From DASVEE01 sp036399695 (lineage in GTDB: Bacteria; Acidobacteriota; Thermoanaerobaculia; Gp7-AA8), in assembly GCA_036399695.1 (NCBI GenBank), contig DASWMP010000337.1, positions 1 to 14,063 of the forward strand: a stretch of 14,063 nt of DNA. Reading direction: 5' to 3'. The notes under the pieces are model-generated. The model had not been told where the DNA came from and did not search any database. It worked only from the letters and a program-made list of their open reading frames with translations. A program made the position numbers and the translations under genes. Shown one piece after another: positions 1-7,105 of this stretch (position 1 is its first letter; every line of letters starts with the position of its first letter).

Positions 1-1
1 G

Positions 2-862
2 CTCGTTCCCGGTGCGGCGTACGTGAGCGTGATCAACGACATCACGGATCGCGACGAGGACCTGGCGGCAGGGAAGGCAAACCGCCTCGCCGGCCGCTCG
101 CCCGCCTTTGCAGCGATGCTGGTCGCGATCACTGCCGGTGCGGGCCTGGTGTTCTGCTTCCTCTGGCGGCGCGACACACTGCTGCTTTCCGTCTATCTCG
201 CGGCCTGGCTGGCCTTTTCGCTCTACTCGCTTCCTCCCTTCCGGTGGAAAACGCGCGGCATCCTCGGCGTGCTTTGCGACGCCAGCGGCGCGCATCTTTT
301 TCCGACGCTCGTGGCCGTCCTCCTCGCCTTCCGCGAAGCCGGCCGCCCGGCCAGCACGCTCTGGGTGGTGTCCATCGGCGTCTGGGCTTTCGCCAACGGC
401 ATCCGCGGCATCCTCTGGCATCAGCTCACCGACCTCGAACATGACCGGCACGCCGGCGTGCGCACCTTCGCCCAGCGGCATCCTCCCGAGGTCGCGATTC
501 GGTTGGGGACGTTCGTCTCGTTCCCACTCGAAGTGCTGGCGCTGGCGTCGATCCTCTGGCAGCTCCGCAGTCCCTGGCCGGCGGCGGCGCTGCTCGTCTA
601 CGGCGTCCTGGTGGTGATGCGGCTCCGGCAGTGGCAGATGCACGCCGTCATCGTCGCGCCAAAGCCGCGGTTCCTGATCGTGCTGCACGAGTACTACGAC
701 GCCTGGCTGCCGATCTCGGTCCTCATCGCCTCATCGCTGCGGCATCCCTACGACTTCATCGTCCTGGCGGTCCACCTGCTGGTGTTTCCGACCCGGGCGC
801 GGCAGGCGTTGCGCGACGCGTTCAACCTGATGCGCGAGCTGCCTCACAACTGGAAGAGGTAG
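2..862 (+). CDS. UbiA-family membrane prenyltransferase (5' end outside window)
   Basis: The reading frame is open to the left edge, so the true start lies upstream; 286 residues are visible. It carries both Asp-rich signatures of the UbiA superfamily: NDITDRDED at visible residues 12-20, and TDLEHD around residues 143-148. Between them is the typical loop YSLPPFRWKTRG (residues 75-86). These motifs bind Mg2+ and a polyprenyl diphosphate inside a bundle of membrane helices, and several hydrophobic helices are evident (about 39-55, 58-75, 120-132, 170-200). Family members transfer a prenyl chain to an aromatic, sugar-phosphate or glycerol acceptor, and a few act as terpene cyclases; the acceptor cannot be read here. 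It converges on the sulfotransferase gene and their 3' ends overlap by 19 bases. A role in the neighbouring pathway is inferred from position only. Confidence 0.85.
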   Translation, partial: LVPGAAYVSVINDITDRDEDLAAGKANRLAGRSPAFAAMLVAITAGAGLVFCFLWRRDTLLLSVYLAAWLAFSLYSLPPFRWKTRGILGVLCDASGAHLFPTLVAVLLAFREAGRPASTLWVVSIGVWAFANGIRGILWHQLTDLEHDRHAGVRTFAQRHPPEVAIRLGTFVSFPLEVLALASILWQLRSPWPAAALLVYGVLVVMRLRQWQMHAVIVAPKPRFLIVLHEYYDAWLPISVLIASSLRHPYDFIVLAVHLLVFPTRARQALRDAFNLMRELPHNWKR

Positions 863-1740
863 TCGGGCGCGTACGCCTGGTAGAGCGGATGGTCGCGGAG
901 GCAGTCCGCGCGGCCGCGGAAGGCTTCGGCGAGGCGCTCCGGAACCGCGGCCGCGGTAACGGGTGCGCCGGGGCGGAGACGCTGCAGGACGCGGATCGGG
1001 ATGCGCAGACGGTTCTTGAAGGCCGCGAGCGCGTAACTGTGGAACAGCCGGCGCGGCGCGGCCTTCTTCACGATCCGCGTGATCCGCGGATACCAGTACA
1101 GCTCTTCGGGCGAGAGAGAGGTATTCACCCGTTCGCGCGGCGCGGCGAAATGCTCGACGCCGAGACGGTCCGCCAGCGTGTTCGTGAAGGCGTCCGGGTC
1201 GTCGCGGAGCAGTTCGTACGGCATGACGATCACGTTCGAGGCGCCGAACGCCGCGGTGTACAGACCGATGAGGTAACAGTAGTCCCACCCGTCCTCGCGC
1301 GACGGCATGACCGTCTCGAGGTGTGCGCAGAACGGGGCGAACTCCAGGTTGCCGCCGTTCCGCGCGAATTCCGAGTACATCGACAGGACGGCGGCGCGGA
1401 AGCCGCGCGTCACGATCAGCACCGAAGCCGTGGGGAAGAGACCGGCCAGCATGCGGCAGACCGCTGCCTGCGCCTCGTCCATCCGGACGGGCCGTGGACG
1501 CTCGTACTCGCTGATCCGGTCGCCGAAGGTCGGCTGCGGCGTTGCCAGCCCTTCCGCGCTCGTGACGCGGTAGAGCGCGCCGGATGGCAGTCCGGCGCCT
1601 GCTTTCACGATGTCGTACACGTTGTGAAAGCCGGCGATCCCGCCGTCGGCATACGCGAGCCGCGGGTGTCCGCGGAACCAGCGCCGCAGAAAATTCGACC
1701 CGGTCTTTGGGTAGCCGATGTGAATCAGATGCCCGGTCAT
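844..1740 (-). CDS. PAPS-dependent sulfotransferase family protein
   Basis: A 298-residue cytosolic-type sulfotransferase, expected to move a sulfuryl group from PAPS to a hydroxyl or amine of a small molecule or glycan. The 5'-phosphosulfate loop is at the extreme N-terminus (YPKTGSNFL, residues 10-18). The 3'-phosphate-binding motif is around residues 107-122, with Arg112 and Ser120 at the usual spacing of eight (TRGFRAAVLSMY). The length is normal for the family. The ATG at 1740 overlaps the upstream gene's stop as ATGA, so translation is probably coupled; an open frame continues further upstream but is only a shadow of the cyclase-like gene. It is the last gene of the minus-strand operon, and its stop lies inside the 3' end of the convergent UbiA gene. 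The acceptor is unknown. Sulfation as a late tailoring step before export fits the gene order but is inferred. Confidence 0.85.
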   Translation of the reverse strand: MTGHLIHIGYPKTGSNFLRRWFRGHPRLAYADGGIAGFHNVYDIVKAGAGLPSGALYRVTSAEGLATPQPTFGDRISEYERPRPVRMDEAQAAVCRMLAGLFPTASVLIVTRGFRAAVLSMYSEFARNGGNLEFAPFCAHLETVMPSREDGWDYCYLIGLYTAAFGASNVIVMPYELLRDDPDAFTNTLADRLGVEHFAAPRERVNTSLSPEELYWYPRITRIVKKAAPRRLFHSYALAAFKNRLRIPIRVLQRLRPGAPVTAAAVPERLAEAFRGRADCLRDHPLYQAYAPDYLFQL

Positions 1741-2690
1741 GCCCGTCCGATCCGCGAAAGCGCTTCGATGCAGAAGGCGGTGGTCAGCTCTTCCGAGCCC
1801 CAGCGCGGCGTGTCGGGATGAGGCTCGTCGAACGAGCCGTCGCGCTTTCGCGTCCGCCCGCCGTGATACAGCGGAGCGGCCGGCCAGCCGCCGGATTCGA
1901 GCTGCGCGTCCAGCAGCGAATCGATCAGGGCGTCCGCCGCCGAAGCGCGACTCCAGTACAGCAGGCTGCAGGCGGCCAGCGCCCGTTCGAGCGGATTCGC
2001 GGGCGTCGCGGCGGCCATTTTCCGTTCGATGAGCTCTCCACCATCGGGCGCGACGGCGTGCAGCGCCCGCGAGAAAAAGTACCAGACGACGAACGGGTTG
2101 TCGTACCACTTGTCGCACGACCTCTCCCGGTTCTCGCGGAGTACGTGCAGCAGGTGCTGGACGACCGGCCGCGTTTCCGGAGTGGCGCCGAGATAGAAGA
2201 GCACGTTCGCATTCACGACGGCGTCGACGTCGAACGGTTTCGCGGATGTCTTCCTGAAGAAGAAATAGAGCACGAGCGGATGGCGGAACTGCGCTGCGGT
2301 CAGCTTCCAGGTGTAGAACAGGCCGCGGGCGTTTCTGTTCTTCAGCAACAGCGGGCGGTTGTCCGGAAACGTGCGGCCGCTGCTCGCGAGTGCCGCGGAC
2401 GCGCAGGCCGTGTCGTCCAGATCCGGTGGCAGCTCGCGGTGATGCGGATGCTCCCGCGGCCAGTGCTTCCAGAGACCGCGCGGCCACATCTCGGCGGCGA
2501 GAAAGTCGACGGCGCGCTCCCGGACGCGCGACGCGTCCGGTGCGAACGACAGCGAATGCGCCATCACCGCCGTCGGAAAGACGGCCGGATCGGGCTGGTC
2601 GGAAGCGAACACGCGCAGCTCACCGCTCGGCTGCTGCTGGCGCTCGAGGAACGCGATGCCGCGCGCGAGCGCCTCACGGACCGGCTTCAA
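1737..2690 (-). CDS. Squalene-cyclase/prenyltransferase-fold protein with DxDD motif, single-domain size
   Basis: A 317-residue protein with features of the alpha/alpha-barrel squalene cyclase fold. Residues 90-95 read DLDDTA, which matches the DxDDTA acid motif of class II terpene cyclases such as copalyl diphosphate synthase. QW-like repeats stand at the N-terminus (RGIAFLERQQQPSGE, residues 10-24) and near the C-terminus (DSLLDAQLESGGWP, about 257-270). No signal peptide or membrane helix is evident. Bacterial class II cyclases usually run from about 500 to over 600 residues with two barrel domains, so this is about half size. It could be a minimal cyclase, one half of a two-protein enzyme, or a non-catalytic member of the fold. 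The start is TTG at 2690, overlapping the dioxygenase stop as TTGA, and it sits just ahead of the first QW-like repeat. The stop overlaps the sulfotransferase start as ATGA. Confidence 0.72.
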   Translation of the reverse strand: MKPVREALARGIAFLERQQQPSGELRVFASDQPDPAVFPTAVMAHSLSFAPDASRVRERAVDFLAAEMWPRGLWKHWPREHPHHRELPPDLDDTACASAALASSGRTFPDNRPLLLKNRNARGLFYTWKLTAAQFRHPLVLYFFFRKTSAKPFDVDAVVNANVLFYLGATPETRPVVQHLLHVLRENRERSCDKWYDNPFVVWYFFSRALHAVAPDGGELIERKMAAATPANPLERALAACSLLYWSRASAADALIDSLLDAQLESGGWPAAPLYHGGRTRKRDGSFDEPHPDTPRWGSEELTTAFCIEALSRIGRA

Positions 2691-3514
2691 CCGGCGAGCC
2701 GCTTCCGGTCGAGTGGGGCGTACCAGTAGTCGATCACGCCGGCGCGCGGTACACCTTCAGGCCGGCTGCGATAGGTGTACTGCGTGTAGAACTCGTCGTC
2801 CACGGCGAAAACCTCCAGCTTCCCGGGGTTCTTGGGCGCGGGGTAGTAGCAGTAGAGCTGCGCTTCCTTCGGCACGAGCAGCGCGCCGACCGCCACCCGT
2901 TTGACCTTCCCGCGATTCGGCGGTGAAGCGTGAAAGAGCTTCTGACAGAAGATCATCGCGCTGCCCGCCTTCATCGGCTCGGCGCGGAGCCGCCGCTCGA
3001 TGTCCGCATCGAGCGCACGGTACTGATACGGAGTGCCGGGCCCGCGGGGGCCGGTGTTGAAGCGATGACTTCCCGGCAGCACGTAAAGGCAGCCGTTGGT
3101 GGTATCGGCGTCGACGAGCGGGCACCAGACGCCGAGCGACTGGTAACGCGATTCGTCAACGAAGGCGATGTCCTGATGAATCATCACCTGACCTGTCAGG
3201 TCGCCTGGCTTCGTCGTCACCGGCTCTTTCACCGCGAAGTTCGACAGCGAATGGCGGTACCCGTTGAACAGCGCGTCGAGCCTCGGCTTCAGCACCGCTT
3301 TGAGCTCACGATCGACGGCGCTCCGGTAGCCGACGTCGTTGCTCAGGATCGAGGCGCTGAACGGCTGCCGGTGGATCGGGGAGTCGTGGGTTTCGAAGAT
3401 CTCTTTGAGCCGTGCGATCTCGGAAGCATCGATGAAGGTGTCGGTGATCGCATAGCCGTCACGCTCGAGCTGGGCTTCGAGCGCCGGATCGTTGAGCCGG
3501 GGTTTGGGTTGCAC
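2687..3514 (-). CDS. Phytanoyl-CoA dioxygenase (PhyH) family Fe(II)/2-oxoglutarate oxygenase
   Basis: About 275 residues from a GTG at 3514. The iron-binding facial triad is visible as His113-x-Asp115 (in MIHQDIAF) and a distal His195 (in LFHASPPNRG). Arg206 is the likely 2-oxoglutarate carboxylate ligand. The segment LPGSHRFN, which follows the first His/Asp pair, is also typical. PhyH proteins hydroxylate, and sometimes desaturate or epimerise, lipids, terpenoids and other natural products using O2 and 2-oxoglutarate. The frame stays open to another GTG at 3568. Those 18 extra codons have poor third-position GC, no family resemblance and no Shine-Dalgarno sequence, and they run to the edge of the 9-base repeat, so I prefer 3514, although it too lacks a clear ribosome site. 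The stop overlaps the cyclase-like gene as TTGA. This is the only gene of the operon not overlapping the one before it. Confidence 0.85.
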   Translation of the reverse strand: MQPKPRLNDPALEAQLERDGYAITDTFIDASEIARLKEIFETHDSPIHRQPFSASILSNDVGYRSAVDRELKAVLKPRLDALFNGYRHSLSNFAVKEPVTTKPGDLTGQVMIHQDIAFVDESRYQSLGVWCPLVDADTTNGCLYVLPGSHRFNTGPRGPGTPYQYRALDADIERRLRAEPMKAGSAMIFCQKLFHASPPNRGKVKRVAVGALLVPKEAQLYCYYPAPKNPGKLEVFAVDDEFYTQYTYRSRPEGVPRAGVIDYWYAPLDRKRLAG

Positions 3515-3690
3515 GTCACCGAAAGTAGCGCAGGAGGGGACGTTTCGCAATGCGGAGCAAGATGGCACAGATGGGACCGACAGGACCGACAGGACCTAGG
3601 GGACCGATGGGAGTTGCCGCAGGTTGCAGTTCTTCATAGGTCCCATAGGTCCCATCTGTCCCGTTGGTCCCATTGGTCCCATCGGCCCTG
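3515..3690. other. Only intergenic gap of the operon, occupied by a repeat
   Basis: The 176 bases between the ATPase stop and the preferred dioxygenase start are mostly filled by the 9-base array. The remaining 55 bases next to the dioxygenase gene show no Shine-Dalgarno sequence. I see no promoter that I would defend. Confidence 0.6.
3570..3690. repeat. 9-base-period repeat array in two opposed arms
   Basis: The left arm (about 3570-3611) repeats units such as GACCGACAG, GACCTAGGG and GACCGATGG in the forward direction. The right arm (about 3636-3688) repeats ATAGGTCCC, GTTGGTCCC and ATTGGTCCC, the same unit inverted. About 24 non-repeat bases separate the arms. Transcribed from the minus strand, the arms could pair into a long imperfect hairpin. 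Because the period is nine, each arm read on its own strand gives collagen-like Gly-x-y triplets, GPTGPTGPRGPM on + and GPMGPMGPTGQM on minus. There is no start or ribosome site to suggest these are translated. The array lies between the ATPase and dioxygenase genes, where it might act as a processing, attenuation or stability element, or be an inert intergenic repeat family. Confidence 0.85.
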
Positions 3691-4896
3691 CTACAACCAC
3701 TCCACATCGATCGTCACCAGTTGATTCACGCCCATCTGGGCATTCGAGAGTGGCGCCGGATCGGCGCGCACCTCCAGCACGGCCTCGGTCTCGTGTGCGA
3801 TGATCAGGTGGCTGTCGAACTCCACGATGGCAGCGCGCAGCGAGTATCGGCCGCCGACGAGCGGCAGTCGCGGGATCACGCAGGTGAGCTCCCCTTCGCC
3901 CGGATGAATCGTGCGCCGGGTCACCTCGTGCTCGCCGGCCACGCAGATCCACTGATCGGCAGTCCAGATGCTGAACCCCCAGTAGACGTCGGCGCGCTCC
4001 CGGGCGCGATAGCGCACCGTCAGGCGCATCGCCTCGCCACTGCGCACCGCACCGTCATCGATGGCCTCGGTACGCACCTCCTCGATGACGATCGGTCCGC
4101 TACCCGTGGTGACGGACGCCGCGGCGGGGCCGCTCGCCGCGTCCTTTGCCGCGCGCCGCTCAAACATCGCGTTCAGCGTTTCGACGGCCGTGCCCTGGAA
4201 CTGCACGCGCCCCTGATCGAGCAGAATCCCCCGCTCGCACACCGCCTGCACCTGATAGATGTTGTGCGAGACGAGCAGCAGCGATCCGCCGCCCGCCAGA
4301 TACGACCGCATGTGGTTCGCGCACTTGCGCTGAAAGGCGAAATCGCCGACGGCGAGCACTTCGTCGACGATCAGCAAGTCGGGACGGAGCTGCGCCGCCA
4401 GCGCGTACGAGAGGCGCGCCTTCATCCCCGAGCTGTACGCCTGCAGGGGAGCGTCGATGAAGTCTCCGAGCTCCGCGAAGTCGATCACCGCCTCGAGCAG
4501 CTCGTCCGTCGTGCGCCGGTCCAGACCCTGGAGCGCGGCACCGACGCGAATGTTCTCCCGTCCGGTCAGCAGCGGACTGAAGCCCGTCCCGAGCTCGATC
4601 AGCGCCTCGGCCCGTCCGCGCAGACGCACTTCGCCGCGATCCGGCTTCAGCAAACCGAACAGCACCTTCAGCAGCGTGCTCTTGCCGGCCCCGTTGTCTC
4701 CCACGAGGGCCAGCGACTCGCCGCGCGCGAGCTCGAACGACACGTCGTCCAGCGCCCAGAACTCGCCGCGCCGCAGTCCCGCTTCCGAGGCACCCGGCCA
4801 CAGCTCCCGGGCGATGTCGCGCATGCCGTACCAGAGGGAGCGTCGAAGTTGCTGCGCGAACTTCTTGGAGAGATGCGAGACCGACAGGACCGTCAT
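3691..4896 (-). CDS. wzt: ABC transporter ATP-binding protein, Wzt type with C-terminal ligand-binding domain
   Basis: A 401-residue nucleotide-binding subunit expected to power export of an O-antigen-like glycan or other lipid-linked product across the inner membrane with the permease at 7102-7923. Walker A is GDNGAGKST (residues 66-74). The signature is the polysaccharide-exporter form YSSGMKARL (154-162), Walker B is LLIVDEVLAVGD (174-185), and the switch His is 211. LGTGFSPLLTGREN (102-115) is also characteristic of Wzt and TagH proteins. After about residue 250 a beta-rich extension resembles the Wzt C-terminal domain, which in O9a-type systems recognises the finished, capped polymer. 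The ATG at 4896 overlaps the methyltransferase stop as ATGA; open frame upstream of it is a shadow of that gene. The symbol marks family resemblance, not proven O-antigen export. Two tailoring genes separate it from its permease, which is unusual. Confidence 0.88.
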   Translation of the reverse strand: MTVLSVSHLSKKFAQQLRRSLWYGMRDIARELWPGASEAGLRRGEFWALDDVSFELARGESLALVGDNGAGKSTLLKVLFGLLKPDRGEVRLRGRAEALIELGTGFSPLLTGRENIRVGAALQGLDRRTTDELLEAVIDFAELGDFIDAPLQAYSSGMKARLSYALAAQLRPDLLIVDEVLAVGDFAFQRKCANHMRSYLAGGGSLLLVSHNIYQVQAVCERGILLDQGRVQFQGTAVETLNAMFERRAAKDAASGPAAASVTTGSGPIVIEEVRTEAIDDGAVRSGEAMRLTVRYRARERADVYWGFSIWTADQWICVAGEHEVTRRTIHPGEGELTCVIPRLPLVGGRYSLRAAIVEFDSHLIIAHETEAVLEVRADPAPLSNAQMGVNQLVTIDVEWL

Positions 4897-5918
4897 GACC
4901 GCCGGACGGGCTCGGCCTCGATGACGCTGACGGCCATCTGCGTCGGCACCACCCGCCGGATCCGGAACCCCGCGCTCGCGAGCAGCGCCGTGTACTCGTC
5001 GAGCGTGCGCTCCCTGCCGCCGGTGGTCGTCAGCAGGATCAGGTCGATGAACTTCGACGGGTGCGGCTCGTTGCCCGTGGGGATGATCTGCTCCACGATC
5101 AGCAGCCGCCCGTCGTCCGGAATGGCCCGGCGGATGTTGCCGAGGATCGTGAGGCACTTCGGTTCCGGCCAGTCGTGCACGACGTGCGACAGCATGTATG
5201 CGTCGTGACCCGTGGGGACGGAGTCGAAGAAGCTGCCGCCGACGACGTCGCAACGGTCGGACAGCCCTCGCTCCGCGACCGTGCGCCGCGCCACCGTGGC
5301 CACGTGCGGGAGGTCGTACACGACGCCGCGCAGCGACGGATTGGCCAGCAGGATCGTAGTCAGCAGATTGCCGATGTTGCCGCCGACGTCCACCAGCGAA
5401 CGGATGCCGGCGAAGTCGTACGCCTTCGTCACGGCTGCCGGCTCCGCGCCGGCGAAGGCCATCTGCGTCTCGTTGACCCTCGCGGCGTGCTCCGGCGAGC
5501 CGCTCATGTCAGTGAAGATCGGTGCCTCCATGACGGGCTCGCCGTTTTCAAGCGTCCGCCGAAAGTCTCCGAAGGCGCGCCACATCAGCGGCCCGCCCAT
5601 GGCCCGCGCCGCCGAGCGCGCATAGCCGGGCGCGCCGGTGCGGAGCGCGCTGCCGAGCGGTGTGAGCGAGAACCGTCCCTGCTCGTCTTCCGCGAACAGA
5701 CCGGCGCCGGCCATCGAGCGCATCAACCGGTGAAGCGTAGGAGCGTGAGTACCGGTGACGGCTGCCAGCTCCGCCGCGGTGCGGGCGCCGTCGTTCAGAT
5801 GGTCGGCAATCCCGAGCTCCGCCACCGTCTGCACCGCCCGTGCGATGACATGACTGCTGGCGAGTTGGACGACCTGTGCGGCGGCGTCCATCGGATCGAT
5901 TTCGGTTTTATCGGTCAA
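4893..5918 (-). CDS. SAM-dependent O-methyltransferase, acetylserotonin/COMT-like family
   Basis: 341 residues. The N-terminal part (about 12-100) is a winged-helix dimerisation domain, with THAPTLHRLMRSMAGAGLF typical of it. The C-terminal Rossmann domain has the SAM loop LVDVGGNIGNL (175-185; the more usual form has three glycines, GGGxG), the acid-rich DLP (202-204), and the catalytic-base motif VVHDWPEPKCLTIL with His248. This family methylates hydroxyls of polyketides, aromatics, carotenoids and other secondary metabolites and is typical of biosynthetic clusters. The start is TTG at 5918 because it overlaps the P450 stop as TTGA, matching the operon's pattern. An in-frame ATG at 5891 (residue 10) is the alternative and neither has a strong ribosome site. 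The stop overlaps the ATPase start as ATGA. The substrate is presumably the P450 or dioxygenase product, by inference from gene order. Confidence 0.88.
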   Translation of the reverse strand: MTDKTEIDPMDAAAQVVQLASSHVIARAVQTVAELGIADHLNDGARTAAELAAVTGTHAPTLHRLMRSMAGAGLFAEDEQGRFSLTPLGSALRTGAPGYARSAARAMGGPLMWRAFGDFRRTLENGEPVMEAPIFTDMSGSPEHAARVNETQMAFAGAEPAAVTKAYDFAGIRSLVDVGGNIGNLLTTILLANPSLRGVVYDLPHVATVARRTVAERGLSDRCDVVGGSFFDSVPTGHDAYMLSHVVHDWPEPKCLTILGNIRRAIPDDGRLLIVEQIIPTGNEPHPSKFIDLILLTTTGGRERTLDEYTALLASAGFRIRRVVPTQMAVSVIEAEPVRRS

Positions 5919-7105
5919 GAAGGCTGAGTCTCTTCGGGGGGGATGCCGGTGTCAAGCACGAGCCGCTCGACCGCGTTCGCCGTCATCGTGCTCCAGTACT
6001 CGATCGTCGCCAGCGGCTGCACCGCGCGAAATCCCGGAGCGTGGGTGAGCAGCGTGCGCACCGAGGTGGCGATCTCGCGGCGGCCCAGCGTTGCGCCGAC
6101 GCAATGGTGGATGCCCAGCCCGAAGGTGAAGTGCCGGATCGGCGGCCGGTCGAGACGGATCGTCGAGGGATCGTCGAACTTCGCCGGATCACGATTCGCT
6201 GCGGCGACCGAGAGATAGACCAGCGCTCCCGCCGGAATCGTCGCCCCGCCGAGCGGTACCGCCTCCGTCGTCAGGCGCGGCACCATGTGCTCCGGCGGAT
6301 GCAGCCGCAGCACTTCCTCCACGAAGGCCGGGATGAGCGCGTGATCCTGCGCCACGGCGCGGGCCACGTCCGGGTTTTGCAGCAGACCGAGGACGCAGCG
6401 GGCGATCACCCGTTCGGTCGTCGTCGTTGCCGCCAGCCAGAGCAGCCGGATCAAGCTGCGCGTTTCGGCGTCGCCGAGACCGTCGTTGCGCAGGCTCTGG
6501 TACATCGTGGCCCGCTCGGCGATGCGATCGAGCGCGCGGGTATACGGCCCCAGCTCCGGCGCCTCGGCGTGGGCGGCGCGGATCTCGTCCACCGCGGCGT
6601 CATCGAAGCCGATGAGGTGCGCGGCCACCGCTTCGCTCAGCGGCAAACCGTAGCCGCGGACCACGTCCATCTGCGGTTTGAGCAGCGACACGGCATGCGT
6701 TTCGGCGAAAGCGCAAAGCTCGTCGAGCGCGGCAGGGGAGAAGTAGCGCATGACGATGCGCCGCACCGGCGGATGCGCCGGCGGGTCGGCCGCCAGGAGC
6801 ACGGCATCGACTTCGTCGTACGGCTGGTTCGAGAAGAGATTCGGATGGGCGAACGCGAACTGCACGTCCTCGTGCCCGAGGACGAGCCAGGCGTTGTGTT
6901 TCGCCAGGAACTGCACCGAGCCGGCGCGGCGAAGCTCTTCGTAATGAGGGAACGGATCGCGGGCGATCTCCGGCGCGCCGAGGTCGATCGTCGCCGCCGT
7001 GCAGGCGTGCGGACCGGCGGCCTGCGGGCGCGGAGCCACGGCCGGCGCCAGGATGCCGCGGGCGGTGCTCTTGGCCTTGCGGACGATGCGGGCGAGGAGT
7101 CTCAT
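5915..7105 (-). CDS. Cytochrome P450, soluble bacterial type
   Basis: 396 residues, the usual size for a soluble bacterial P450, with no N-terminal membrane anchor. The heme-binding loop is FTFGLGIHHCVG (326-337) with Cys335 as the axial ligand. The K-helix ExxR is EVLR (264-267), and the C-helix region ADPPAHPPVRR (106-116) is typical. In the I helix the sequence is LAATTTTER (224-232). The usual acidic residue before the conserved Thr is replaced by Thr228 and the preceding Gly by Ala226, which may alter proton delivery or oxygen chemistry. Electrons would come from a ferredoxin and reductase not seen in this window. The ATG at 7105 overlaps the permease stop as ATGA, and its own stop overlaps the methyltransferase start as TTGA. 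The substrate is unknown; the setting points to oxidative tailoring of the exported product. Confidence 0.92.
   Translation of the reverse strand: MRLLARIVRKAKSTARGILAPAVAPRPQAAGPHACTAATIDLGAPEIARDPFPHYEELRRAGSVQFLAKHNAWLVLGHEDVQFAFAHPNLFSNQPYDEVDAVLLAADPPAHPPVRRIVMRYFSPAALDELCAFAETHAVSLLKPQMDVVRGYGLPLSEAVAAHLIGFDDAAVDEIRAAHAEAPELGPYTRALDRIAERATMYQSLRNDGLGDAETRSLIRLLWLAATTTTERVIARCVLGLLQNPDVARAVAQDHALIPAFVEEVLRLHPPEHMVPRLTTEAVPLGGATIPAGALVYLSVAAANRDPAKFDDPSTIRLDRPPIRHFTFGLGIHHCVGATLGRREIATSVRTLLTHAPGFRAVQPLATIEYWSTMTANAVERLVLDTGIPPEETQPS

Noticed and set aside
844..2487. A 547-residue minus-strand frame as a single fusion protein
   Set aside because: Only the part from the ATG at 1740 has sulfotransferase motifs. 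The rest is a shadow of the cyclase-like gene in another frame.
3514..3568. Extended N-terminus of the PhyH protein from the GTG at 3568
   Set aside because: The 18 codons lack third-position GC bias, a ribosome site and family resemblance, and they abut the repeat array; not fully excluded.
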